Assembly: GCF_014196335.1 (NCBI RefSeq)
Contig: NZ_JACIDM010000003.1
Span: 124,001 to 188,000, forward strand
Length of the DNA stretch: 64,000 bases
Source of the DNA: Brevundimonas lenta
Lineage (GTDB): Bacteria; Pseudomonadota; Alphaproteobacteria; Caulobacterales; Caulobacteraceae
Reading direction: 5' to 3'
Shown in pieces: positions 44,220 through 52,500 of this stretch (position 1 is the stretch's first letter; each line of letters begins with the position of its first letter). The position numbers were made by a program, and so were the translations under genes. The notes below the pieces were generated by a model. It was given only the letters and a program-made list of their open reading frames with translations, did no database searches and was not told where the DNA came from.

Positions 44220-44549
44220 TTACGAGCCCGTGCTGTCTTCCCAAATCTCTCCGGTTTTGATCGCACGACGCAAAGCGTCCCGCTCGGCCTTCAGCCGGCG
44301 GAATGCCTCGTCCTGCCCCGGCACACTGCGTGCCGACGACAGGGCGTCTTCCAGCGCTGCGACACGGGTAAGCGCGTCGAACGCCTGCGACCATCGGATC
44401 CTCGTCTCGCCGAGGGGCTTGTCTGCAGCCAGGAAAGGCGCGCCGGACTTTGCCGCCGCCTTCTCGACCTCACGCATTAAGACGTCATGACCCGATTGCG
44501 CCAGATGGCGACGGAGCGCAGCAGAGTCAAGGTCCTGCCCGATGTCAAT
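44220..44549 (-). pseudogene. Orphan copy of the DnaG C-terminal domain, probably the remnant of a displaced dnaG
   Basis: The frame open at 44549-44220 reads as a DnaG C-terminal domain: IDIGQDLDSAALRRHLAQSG, then KAAAKSGAPFLAADKPL, then FRRLKAERDALRRAIKTGEI. The last 110 residues of the adjacent DnaG align with it throughout (for example AKTAAKASAPFLRDDP and SNLKAERDALARYLASGALW). It lies in another frame, overlaps the end of dnaG by about 5 bases, and has no start codon for the conserved N-terminal part; only an ATG at 44477 in the middle. Sampled lines have 72-73% GC, unlike dnaG. It is probably not a separate functional protein. Confidence 0.75.
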
Positions 44550-46428
44550 GCACCGCGCCGCTAGCGTTTTCCGACCATAGAGCTCCGCTCGCGAGGTAGC
44601 GGGCGAGAGCGTCTCGCTCTGCCTTCAGGTTGGAAAACACCGGGAAATCGAACGCGTCTTCTGTCTTCATCACATCCAACGCGCGGTTGAGGGTGAGTAT
44701 CTTCACCAACATCTCCAAGGCAGAAATCAACTGATCACGCGCCGCGTCGTCGGGGTCATCACGAAGGAACGGCGCTGACGCCTTGGCTGCGGTCTTGGCC
44801 AAGAGATCAAGCGTCTGACTATGTCCCAAGGCGTTGAGCCTATTGCGCAAAAGGCCCTCGTCTGCGCCCGGAATATCGAAGCTCACTTTGATCATATCTT
44901 TAGCGAATGCCATGAGCTCGTCGTCACCGAGTCCTTGGGCGCTGAGCGTTTCCATCTTCTCTTGGACGACTTCCGGATTACGGAGAAGGCCCTCTGCTAC
45001 TGCCGCAACGAGCGGCTTGGGTGCAGCCATAAGCAGGCCGTGCGCGCGCCTGCCTTCTTCGCTAGCTCCTTCGAGTCTGCGGGCTTTAGTCCATCTATGA
45101 CGCGCCAAATCTCGGCCTGCGTCACTGGGCGTGTACTGAGCACCGCTCTTGGGCCACAGAGCGTCATATCTTTCGAAGAAGTGCTGACGGTACGCCGCAC
45201 TCAGATCCGCGTCCGCAATGGCAGCGGCGGCCTTGCGGAGGCGAAGCTTCAAACCTGCCTTACGTTCAGGCGTATCCAAGGGGGCCGCGGCCTGTTTTTC
45301 GATCTCGAACAGCGCATCTACTAGCGGCGTGCGAACCGACATCTGCTGACGAAGGATTCCAGCCCCCTGCTCCCGCAGAATGTCGTCAGGGTCCTTTCCT
45401 CCCGACAAAGACGCAAACGCGAACGATTTGTCAGGCTTCAATAGTGGCAAGGCCCTCTCAATCGCTCGAGCAGCAGCTCGCTGACCGGCTGCGTCACCGT
45501 CAAAGCAGAGCACGGGTTCGGCCGACACACGCCATAGTCGCCCCATCTGCTCTTCCGTTAGCGCCGTCCCCATTGCAGCGACGGCCGGTATGCCTGCCCG
45601 CTGGCAGGCGATCACGTCCATGTACCCCTCGACCACTACGATCGACTGGTCGGACTTGGATTCTGCACCGAGAATGCGCCGTGCTTCTGGTAGCCCGTAC
45701 AGGGTGGCACCCTTGTGAAAGAGCGGGCTCTCTGGACCGTTCAAGTATTTTGCTCGGTCGTCCGGATTCATCGCCCGGCCTCCGAAGCTGACGATCCGCC
45801 CTCGCGCATCCAGGATCGGGAACATCAGCCGGTCGCGAAACCGATCGTATGGCTGACCTCCGCTCTCCGGCGCGATCAGCAACCCGGCCTCGACCAACTC
45901 ACCAGGCTTGGCTCCTCGCTGAACCAACGCCTGTTTCAGACCTTCGCGATCATTAGGCGCATAGCCCAGACCGAAGCGCTCCCATTGATCCTCGGGCAGA
46001 CCGCGCTTGGCCAAGTATTCGCGCACAGCCTTTCCGGAGGTTCGGCGCAGGTTCGCCGCGAACCATTTTTGGGCCAAGTCCATCCAATCTGAGAGACCCT
46101 GCCGCCGCTGTTCTCGCTGTGCTTCCTGCGGATCATCGGCCGGCAGAGCCATGCCCGCCTCACCCGCCAGCCTTTGCACCGCCTCTACAAAGCTTAGTCG
46201 CTCGGTCTCCTGCAGGAAGCTGATGACATCGCCATGCTTTCCCGAACTGAAATCATGGAAAAATCCCTTGTCGTCATTGACGAAGAAGGAAGGAGATTTT
46301 TCCTTCGAGAACGGGCTGAGGCCGACGTACTCGCGTCCTTGCCGCTTGAGCTTGACCGTTCGTCCGATCACATCGGACGGTCGAAGCCGCGCTTTGAGCT
46401 CGTCAATGAACTGATCGGAGAATTTCAC
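44545..46428 (-). CDS. dnaG: DNA primase
   Basis: DnaG makes RNA primers at the replication fork. The 627 residues have an N-terminal CHC2-like domain, a TOPRIM core (IVVVEGYMDVIACQRAGIPAV, then EPVLCFDGDAAGQRAAARA with the acidic residues) and a helical C-terminal domain that contacts the replicative helicase. All four zinc ligands of the CHC2 finger are replaced: Ser38, Ser41, Asp59 and Ser62 stand where Cys, His, Cys and Cys are expected. The gene has lower GC than its neighbours (sampled 60-base lines give 47, 57, 58 and 60%). It precedes rpoD, with a remnant of another dnaG in between. Confidence 0.96.
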   Translation of the reverse strand: MKFSDQFIDELKARLRPSDVIGRTVKLKRQGREYVGLSPFSKEKSPSFFVNDDKGFFHDFSSGKHGDVISFLQETERLSFVEAVQRLAGEAGMALPADDPQEAQREQRRQGLSDWMDLAQKWFAANLRRTSGKAVREYLAKRGLPEDQWERFGLGYAPNDREGLKQALVQRGAKPGELVEAGLLIAPESGGQPYDRFRDRLMFPILDARGRIVSFGGRAMNPDDRAKYLNGPESPLFHKGATLYGLPEARRILGAESKSDQSIVVVEGYMDVIACQRAGIPAVAAMGTALTEEQMGRLWRVSAEPVLCFDGDAAGQRAAARAIERALPLLKPDKSFAFASLSGGKDPDDILREQGAGILRQQMSVRTPLVDALFEIEKQAAAPLDTPERKAGLKLRLRKAAAAIADADLSAAYRQHFFERYDALWPKSGAQYTPSDAGRDLARHRWTKARRLEGASEEGRRAHGLLMAAPKPLVAAVAEGLLRNPEVVQEKMETLSAQGLGDDELMAFAKDMIKVSFDIPGADEGLLRNRLNALGHSQTLDLLAKTAAKASAPFLRDDPDDAARDQLISALEMLVKILTLNRALDVMKTEDAFDFPVFSNLKAERDALARYLASGALWSENASGAVH

Positions 46429-46766
46429 GGTTCGATAGACGGATTCGGCAGGCCTCTTTGAACCGATTTTCCGGCCATCCGATCCATCGTCCCCACTTCC
46501 AACACCTCCTGTGGGCAGATTCGGGGACTATTGCAGCGCGGCACGTCAAAAGCGGTCGTGGGTGGCAAGCCGTCGTCATTGAAAACCGCACGGCATTGTC
46601 ATTTACCTTTGATTAACCAACAAGGCAAAACATCGGCATTAAGCGACTGAATTACCGCGCAATTTGTTGGAACAATCCACAGGGCTGTGGATTCAATCTG
46701 TGTCCGTTCGAGAAAAGGAACGGCGTCTGACCGGTCAAGGGCGAAGCCCGGACGACCCGGTCGAGA
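46429..46766. other. 338-base gap upstream of dnaG: regulatory sites, no gene
   Basis: No coding frame stands out here. It is AT-richer than the flanks, contains TTAACC (46613-46618, CtrA half-site type), GATTC sites and two adjacent palindromes at 46664-46693. The promoter of dnaG and of the divergent small gene at 46767 should lie here. Confidence 0.5.
46664..46693. promoter_or_regulatory. Two adjacent palindromes with DnaA-box-like core
   Basis: TTGTT-GG-AACAA (46664-46675) is followed by AATCCACAG-GG-CTGTGGATT (46674-46693), the second with perfect 9-base arms. Each arm of the second contains TCCACA, the core of the DnaA box. The sites lie between dnaG and the small gene at 46767 and could be regulator or DnaA sites. 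Confidence 0.45.
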
Positions 46767-47045
46767 GTGAAAAACCGCATGTTCATCGCTATCGCCCGCC
46801 CGGCGGTCGAGCCGACGGGACCCGACGCCGTCGCCGTGCCCGGCTCCCCCGCCATCGCCGCAATGTCCCCCCGCGCGCTCCACGCCCGCCTGCTCGAGAA
46901 CGCGGCGCTGCGGCGCATGCGCGGCGTCGAGCGCCGGCGCTGCAATCGTCACGAGGACGCCCGCTACTGGCTCCATGCGGCGCCCGTCGCGGTGCAGCGC
47001 GCCAGCGCCCTGCGCGAGCACACCAGCTTCGCGCCCCTGCCCTAG
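46767..47045 (+). CDS. Hypothetical 92-residue basic protein
   Basis: The frame starts with GTG at 46767 (MKNRMFIAIARPAVEPTGPD) or with the ATG four codons later. It is rich in Ala and Arg (RALHARLLENAALRRMRGV, EDARYWLHAAPVAVQRASAL) and has no signal peptide. Third codon positions are strongly G or C, as in real genes here. I recognise no family. The stop overlaps the end of the convergent gene by a few bases. Confidence 0.55.
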   Translation: MKNRMFIAIARPAVEPTGPDAVAVPGSPAIAAMSPRALHARLLENAALRRMRGVERRRCNRHEDARYWLHAAPVAVQRASALREHTSFAPLP

Positions 47046-48226
47046 AGGTAGCCCAGCCACCAGTCGCGGCGGCGCTGCTTCACGCCCTCGAACCAGCGCG
47101 ACAGCGGCCACAGCAGCGCCAGCGTCACCAGCCAGGCAAGATAGACCTCCGGCAGCCCGAAGCCCCAGCCCGCCGCAATCAGCCGGCTCGGGTCACCCAG
47201 CATGTTGAAGAAGGCCGACGCCGGCACGCCCATGGCCACCCCGACCGCCAGGGCCAGCAGGTGCGCGACGTAGACGTGCAGCACATAGGTGAACAGCGGC
47301 GTCCGCCCGAACGTCAGAAGCACCGTAGCCGGCGGCCCCTTCAGCCGATCCAGCAACGGCAGCAGCGCCAGCGACACGCCCAGCGTCACCAGCACATAGT
47401 CCAGCGAGGGCGGATATTTGCTGACGTCGATGAACGACAGGAAGGTCCACAGCGGCTCAGCCTGCACGGTCCAAGCCCGCGGGTCGCCGTACTGGTTCAG
47501 GGCCCGCACGACGACGAACAGCAACAGCATGCCTCCCGCCAGCAACAGGACCGCCCGCGTCCGCTCCCTGCCCGGAAGCTGGAACAGACCGCCCAGGCCA
47601 TAGCCCAGCAGCATCACCCCCAGCCACGGCGCGAACGGATAGGCGACGAAGCCGCCCAGCCCCGGCCCGAACTCGAAGCTCGCGTTCCAGGCGGGGGCCA
47701 TCACGCCAAGGTCCGGCGGGTCGATCGGCGCCAGCAGCTGATGCCCGGCCACCAGAGCCACGCCCAACGCCAGCAGCGCCGCCCGCGGCAGCCAGATCAG
47801 CGCCGCCATCGCCAGCATCGACGCGCCGATCGCCCAGATCACCTGGAGGAACACGCCGGTTCCGAAGTTGAATCCCCACGCGACAACGGTCAGCTCCAGC
47901 ACGATCAGCCACACGCCCCGGGTCAGCAGGAACCGCGTCAGCTCGGGCCGGCTCTTGCCGTTGGCGCGCTGCAGCCAGACCGACACCCCTGCCAGAAACA
48001 CGAAGGTCGGCGCGCACAGGTGGGTCACCCACCGGGTCATGAACAGCGCCGGGTCCCCTGAATCCAGCGCCAGCGGGTCGGCGGTGAAGGCGGTGCGATG
48101 GAAAAAATCCCGCACGTGATCCAGCACCATCAGCACGATCACCAGGCCGCGCAGCATGTCGATGCTGTCGATCCGCGCCGCGCCCGCCCGCGTCACGCCG
48201 CCCGCGGCGGCTGCGGGCTGGGCCAT
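47042..48226 (-). CDS. DUF1624-type membrane protein (heparan-alpha-glucosaminide N-acetyltransferase-like)
   Basis: The 394-residue protein has an N-terminal cytoplasmic stretch and about ten hydrophobic segments. IDSIDMLRGLVIVLMVLDHVRDFF, then TRWVTHLCAPTFVFLAGVSVWL and TRGVWLIVLELTVVAWGF match the DUF1624/HGSNAT acyltransferase group, with the His and Arg of the RGLVIVLMVLDH motif. Such proteins transfer acyl groups across the inner membrane. I chose the ATG at 48226 because GAGGTGA lies before it at a good distance; the ATG at 48262 would add 12 residues and also has a purine-rich stretch. Confidence 0.82.
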   Translation of the reverse strand: MAQPAAAAGGVTRAGAARIDSIDMLRGLVIVLMVLDHVRDFFHRTAFTADPLALDSGDPALFMTRWVTHLCAPTFVFLAGVSVWLQRANGKSRPELTRFLLTRGVWLIVLELTVVAWGFNFGTGVFLQVIWAIGASMLAMAALIWLPRAALLALGVALVAGHQLLAPIDPPDLGVMAPAWNASFEFGPGLGGFVAYPFAPWLGVMLLGYGLGGLFQLPGRERTRAVLLLAGGMLLLFVVVRALNQYGDPRAWTVQAEPLWTFLSFIDVSKYPPSLDYVLVTLGVSLALLPLLDRLKGPPATVLLTFGRTPLFTYVLHVYVAHLLALAVGVAMGVPASAFFNMLGDPSRLIAAGWGFGLPEVYLAWLVTLALLWPLSRWFEGVKQRRRDWWLGYL

Positions 48227-48388
48227 CGAGGCCTCACCTCTGAAGACGGACTGTGCAGTCATCGGCCTTCCCTCGCTCCCGTCCCCATACTGCACCGCTG
48301 CGCGACCGGACGCCACGGCGGCGCGAGCAGGGTTGTCGCCCGACGCCGACCCGTGGTTTCTTGCGGCCAAGCTTTGGGGGATCCAGTC

Positions 48389-49228
48389 ATGAAAACCGTC
48401 GTCGCGGCCGCCGCCGCCCTGCTTCTGGCCGCCTCTCCGGCCGCCGCCCAGGACATCGCCGGGCCGATAGCCGCAGCCGTCGACCAATTCGGTCAGAGCA
48501 TGGCCGAGTCCGTCGCCGGCGGACCGGGCGTCTTCGTCACCGCCCAGGGCCGCGAGCCCATGCCGGCGGTCAGCAGCGCCATGATCATCAACATCAAGGG
48601 CGAGGGCAAAACCGCCGCCGAGGCCGTCGCCCACCGCAACGCCCAGCTGGAGCGCGTCCGCTCCGTCGCCAACAATTTCGACGTCTCCATCGAGGTCGGC
48701 GCCACCAACTACGCCATCTCGGAAGAGATGGACTGGGCCATGACGGAGGCCTCCTTCAATCCGCTGGACGCCGCCGCCGCAGCCGCCATGGAAGCGGTCG
48801 CCAGCATCGAAGACGACGGTTCCACGGCCCCGTCCGTCAGCGCAGAGGCTTCCATGGCCCGCACCGTCACGGCCACGGTTCAGGTCACGATCGAGCGCCC
48901 GAACGAAACCCGCCTGCCCGCCTTCGTCGACGCCCTGGTCGAAGCCGGCGTCACCGATCTGGACGACAGCCTCAACGGCCTGAACCTCGGCCAGCTGCAG
49001 CCCTTCCTCAGCCTGATGGGCCTCGACACCACCAACGATCCGGGCGAGCGCGTCTGGAACGCCGCCACCGCGGACGGCGTCGCCCGCGCCCGCGCCCAGG
49101 CCGAGTCCATCGCCGCCGCCTCGGGCCGCCAGTTGGGACCGGTGCGCTACGTCTCCGTCCTGATGCGCTCGCACGACGGCAAGGACGCCCTCGTCAGCGT
49201 CGCGGTCCGCTTCGGATTCGCCGACTGA
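48389..49228 (+). CDS. SIMPL domain (DUF541) periplasmic protein
   Basis: The 279-residue protein has a signal peptide (MKTVVAAAAALLLAASPAAAQ) and a SIMPL-like body: VFVTAQGREPMPAVSSAMIINIKGEGKTAAEAVAHRNAQLERV, where the second half is typical (only its pattern is cited), then TVTATVQVTIERPNETRLPAFVDALVEAG and ARAQAESIAAASGRQLGPVRYVS near the end. DUF541/SIMPL proteins are periplasmic and of unclear role, some linked to oxidative stress or to kinase pathways. The ATG at 48389 was taken for its signal peptide. It is a single gene followed by galE. Confidence 0.78.
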   Translation: MKTVVAAAAALLLAASPAAAQDIAGPIAAAVDQFGQSMAESVAGGPGVFVTAQGREPMPAVSSAMIINIKGEGKTAAEAVAHRNAQLERVRSVANNFDVSIEVGATNYAISEEMDWAMTEASFNPLDAAAAAAMEAVASIEDDGSTAPSVSAEASMARTVTATVQVTIERPNETRLPAFVDALVEAGVTDLDDSLNGLNLGQLQPFLSLMGLDTTNDPGERVWNAATADGVARARAQAESIAAASGRQLGPVRYVSVLMRSHDGKDALVSVAVRFGFAD

Positions 49229-49325
49229 CCGGCAGCGGCCAATCGTCCCGGCGCCTTCTGACGGCCTTCCTGTCGTCATGTCCGGGTGCGAAGGGCTCGC
49301 TCCCGCATCTGATCCGAAGGTTCGA

Positions 49326-50417
49326 ATGACCCGGAAGGCCATCCTCGTCACCGGCGGCGCCGGCTACATCGGCAGTCACGCCTGCAAGGCGCTGTCGCTG
49401 GCCGGCTACCTGCCCGTGACCCTCGACGACCTCTCCACCGGCAACGAGGCCTTCGTCCGTTGGGGGCCGCTGGTCCTGGGCGACATCCACGACGTCGAAC
49501 GCGTCCGCGCGACCCTGGTCGAGCACGACGTGGCCGCCGTGATGCATTTCGCGGCCTCGTCCATCGTCGGCGAATCCGCCACCAACCCGCTGCTCTATTT
49601 CCACAACAACCTCGGCGGCACCCTGGCCCTGCTCGAAGGCATGCGGCAGGCCGGCTGCGACAACCTGGTCTTCTCCAGCACCTGCGCGGTGTACGGCGAC
49701 GCCCCCGGCGGCCGGCCGATGTCCGAGGACACGCCCCGCAACCCGGTCAACACCTACGGCCGCGCCAAGCTGATGTGCGAGGAGGTGATCGCCGAGGTCG
49801 CCTCGAAGCAGTCGCTGAACCCGGTCATGCTCCGCTATTTCAACGCCTGCGGCGCCGACCCCGACGGCGAGATCGGCGAGTTCCGGCAGACCGAGACCCA
49901 TCTCATCCCGCGCGCCATGATGGCCATCCAGGGCCACATCGACGACTTCCAGGTCTTCGGCGAGGATTTCGACACCCCCGACGGCACGGCGATCCGCGAC
50001 TACATCCACGTCAGCGACCTGGCCCGCGCCCACGTCCAGGCGCTCGAACGTCTGATCGGCGGCGCGAAGGGCCGCCAGGCCTTCAACCTCGGCACCGGCG
50101 ACGGCTATTCGGTTCGCGAGGTCCTGCAGACCATTTCAGAGGTGTCCGGCCACAGCCTGCCCGCGCCCGCCGGCGCCCGCCGCCCCGGCGACCCGCCGCG
50201 CCTGGTCGCGGACCCGCACCACGCCCGCCAGGAGCTGGGCTTCGCGCCTGCGCATTCTGATCTGCAAACGATCGTTTCGACGGCCTGGAGCTGGCACCGT
50301 CACGCCCATCCGCGCGGCGCCCCGGCGAGCTGCCTCAGCGCAGTTCCGGCAAACGACGTCCTGTCGAAGCCGACAGCTTCGCCAGCAGCCGGTCCAGTCC
50401 TTGGGGTCCGGTCCTGA
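49326..50417 (+). CDS. galE: UDP-glucose 4-epimerase
   Basis: GalE interconverts UDP-glucose and UDP-galactose for surface polysaccharides. The 363 residues have the Rossmann motif VTGGAGYIGSHACKALSLAGY, Ser-Thr-Cys-Ala-Val-Tyr-Gly (SSTCAVYGDA) and NTYGRAKLMCEE with the Tyr-X3-Lys catalytic pair, then LRYFNACGADP and AFNLGTGDGYSVREVL. The normal end is near AWSWHRHAHP; the last about 33 residues are an extension that overlaps the antisense glycosyltransferase gene by 83 bases. The ATG at 49326 gives the usual N-terminus. Confidence 0.95.
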   Translation: MTRKAILVTGGAGYIGSHACKALSLAGYLPVTLDDLSTGNEAFVRWGPLVLGDIHDVERVRATLVEHDVAAVMHFAASSIVGESATNPLLYFHNNLGGTLALLEGMRQAGCDNLVFSSTCAVYGDAPGGRPMSEDTPRNPVNTYGRAKLMCEEVIAEVASKQSLNPVMLRYFNACGADPDGEIGEFRQTETHLIPRAMMAIQGHIDDFQVFGEDFDTPDGTAIRDYIHVSDLARAHVQALERLIGGAKGRQAFNLGTGDGYSVREVLQTISEVSGHSLPAPAGARRPGDPPRLVADPHHARQELGFAPAHSDLQTIVSTAWSWHRHAHPRGAPASCLSAVPANDVLSKPTASPAAGPVLGVRS

Positions 50418-51243
50418 CGCGATCCGGCGTCGCCGTCGCCCAGCGCTCTCTTACCGCCTGAACCAGGTTTTCGTGCCGGTCGTACTGGTGCACCACCGGA
50501 CTGAACCCGCCGTCCGGATTGACGATCACGCCGTCCACGACGCCCACGCCTTCCAGGCTCAGGCCGACCGTGGCGACCCGCCTGTAGTTGTCCTGGATGT
50601 CCGCCGGGATCAGGCCGTATCCGACCGCCGCCGCCAGCGACGCCTGGTCGATGCCGAACCCGCCGCCGATCGCCGACTTGGGGATCGCGCCCAGCACCAG
50701 GATCAGCCGGCACAGCCGTGCCGCCTCATCCGCCGGCCCCACGATCGTCCCGGCGCAGATGCAGCGGTGATCCTTCAGCTGGTCCGCCAGATCCCTCCCG
50801 ACACCCGCCCGCAGATGCTTCATCTGGAAGCTGTGGTCGGCCAGCACATTGCGTTCGTACTCGACGAAGACCTCCAGGCCCTTCGCCCGCGGTTCGAACG
50901 GCGCGCCCTGGAAGACGACGTCGCGCACGTCGGTCAGCAGTACGTCCCGCACGCCCGGCCGCTCAGCCAGCACCCGCGCATAGTCGGCGAACCGCGCCAC
51001 CACCGGCTGCGGTGTCCATTCGTCCGACGGCATGGGGCGCAGCGCCTCGACGTCATGGTCGGCGAGGAAGGCGGCGACCGCCGGATCGTCGCTCACGAAC
51101 AGCGCCGCCGGACCCGAATAAACCGCCCGCAACGAGCGCACAAAGGCCTCGATGAAGTCGACGCCATAGCCAGTCGCATAGCCCAGCACGAGGTCGGCGC
51201 CGGCGCTGTCAGAGACTGACGACGACGCCGCAGCGGGCCGCAT
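50335..51243 (-). CDS. Putative glycosyltransferase-like protein
   Basis: The 302-residue cytoplasmic protein has a GT-A-like order: DLVLGYATGYGVDFIEAFVRSL, ALFVSDDPAVAAFLADHDVE, then VLLTDVRDVVFQGAPFEPRA, where the DxRDxxFQxxPF motif resembles a nucleotide-sugar metal-binding loop. CAGTIVGPADEAARL and GGGFGIDQASLAA follow. The sugar donor and acceptor are unknown. It is convergent with galE (83-base overlap), which makes UDP-galactose, so a role in surface polysaccharide is plausible. Confidence 0.65.
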   Translation of the reverse strand: MRPAAASSSVSDSAGADLVLGYATGYGVDFIEAFVRSLRAVYSGPAALFVSDDPAVAAFLADHDVEALRPMPSDEWTPQPVVARFADYARVLAERPGVRDVLLTDVRDVVFQGAPFEPRAKGLEVFVEYERNVLADHSFQMKHLRAGVGRDLADQLKDHRCICAGTIVGPADEAARLCRLILVLGAIPKSAIGGGFGIDQASLAAAVGYGLIPADIQDNYRRVATVGLSLEGVGVVDGVIVNPDGGFSPVVHQYDRHENLVQAVRERWATATPDRVRTGPQGLDRLLAKLSASTGRRLPELR

Positions 51244-51278
51244 GACCCGCCCCAGCCAGTTCAGATACGTCGAGCGGG

Positions 51279-52454
51279 TTATTGCGCACCCCCGCGACCG
51301 TCCATCAGATCGCTGAAGCGCTGGAACAGGTACAGGCTGTCCGTCGGCCCCGGCGAGGCTTCCGGGTGGTGCTGGACGCTGAACACCGGCTTGTCCTTCA
51401 GGGCGATGCCGCAGTTGGTGCCGTCGAACAGGCTGACGTGGGTCTCGACCACCGCGTCGGGCAGGCTGGCGCTATCCACGGTGAAGCCGTGGTTCATCGA
51501 CACGATCTCGACCTTGCCGGTCGTCAGGTCCTTCACCGGATGGTTCGCGCCGTGGTGGCCCTGATCCATCTTCACGGTCTTCGCGCCGAGCGCCAGGGCC
51601 AGCATCTGGTGCCCCAGGCAGATGCCGAACAGCGGCTTGCCGCTCTCGACCAGCTTTTTGATCTCCGGCACGGCGTATTCGCCGGTCGCCGCCGGATCGC
51701 CCGGACCGTTCGACAGCACGACGCCGTCGGGATTGCGGGCCAGAATCTCCTCGGCCGTCGTCGTCGCCGGCACCACGGTGATCTTCGCGCCGGTCGAGGC
51801 CAGGGCGCGCAGGATGTTCCGCTTCACGCCATAGTCGACCACGACCACGGTCTTGCCCGTCGCGTTCACGCGCGGATGGCCTTCCGGCCAGTCCCACAGG
51901 CCTTCGTCCCAGTCGAACGACTGCAGCGTCGACGCCGGCTTGGCCAGGTCCAGACCGACCAGGCCCGTCCACGCCTTCGCTTCGGCGACCAGGGCGTCGA
52001 GATCGAAATTGCCGTCCGGATCGTGGGCGATCACCGCGTGCGGCGCGCCGCCGTCACGGATACGGGCGGTCAGGGCCCGGGTGTCGATCCCGGCCAGGCC
52101 GACGACGCCGCGGCGCTTCATCCAGCCGTCGAAATCGCTTTCTGAGCGGTAGTTGGCCGGATCGGTCGGCACGTCGCGGAAGATCGCGCCGCGCGCCGAA
52201 GTGTCCGAGCCGCCGCCGATCTGCTCCACGTCCTCGACGTTCACGCCGACATTGCCGACGTGCGGGAAGGTGAAGGCCAGGATCTGGCTCATGTACGACG
52301 GGTCGGTCAGGATTTCCTGATAGCCGGTCATGGCGGTGTTGAAGACAACCTCGCCCAACGCCGTGCCGGTCGCGCCGCAACCGATGCCCTGGAAGACGGT
52401 GCCGTCCGCCAGCGCCAGAACGCCTGTGACTCCGGGAAGAAGGGTCTGGGTCAT
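51279..52454 (-). CDS. carA: Carbamoyl-phosphate synthase small subunit
   Basis: CarA provides the glutaminase half of carbamoyl-phosphate synthetase, passing ammonia to CarB for arginine and pyrimidine synthesis. The 391 residues have an N-terminal CPSase_sm_chain domain ([37 protein letters not shown]) and a class I glutaminase domain with Cys279 in GICLGHQM, His363 and Glu365 in HHPEASPGP. The ATG at 52454 gives the standard N-terminus. carB lies 7.9 kb away on the other strand, so the two are not an operon. Confidence 0.97.
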   Translation of the reverse strand: MTQTLLPGVTGVLALADGTVFQGIGCGATGTALGEVVFNTAMTGYQEILTDPSYMSQILAFTFPHVGNVGVNVEDVEQIGGGSDTSARGAIFRDVPTDPANYRSESDFDGWMKRRGVVGLAGIDTRALTARIRDGGAPHAVIAHDPDGNFDLDALVAEAKAWTGLVGLDLAKPASTLQSFDWDEGLWDWPEGHPRVNATGKTVVVVDYGVKRNILRALASTGAKITVVPATTTAEEILARNPDGVVLSNGPGDPAATGEYAVPEIKKLVESGKPLFGICLGHQMLALALGAKTVKMDQGHHGANHPVKDLTTGKVEIVSMNHGFTVDSASLPDAVVETHVSLFDGTNCGIALKDKPVFSVQHHPEASPGPTDSLYLFQRFSDLMDGRGGAQ

Positions 52455-52500
52455 GGCGCGCTCCGTAGTGCCGGAATCCGGCGGACAAACGGCGGGGTGG

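Noticed and set aside
46664..46693. A replication origin next to dnaG
   Set aside because: Only one pair of DnaA-box-like cores is present, with no AT-rich unwinding region or cluster of boxes.
46599..47111. A 170-codon minus-strand frame over the small gene at 46767
   Set aside because: The plus-strand frame has the stronger third-position GC pattern and fits between neighbours; the reverse frame has no motif.
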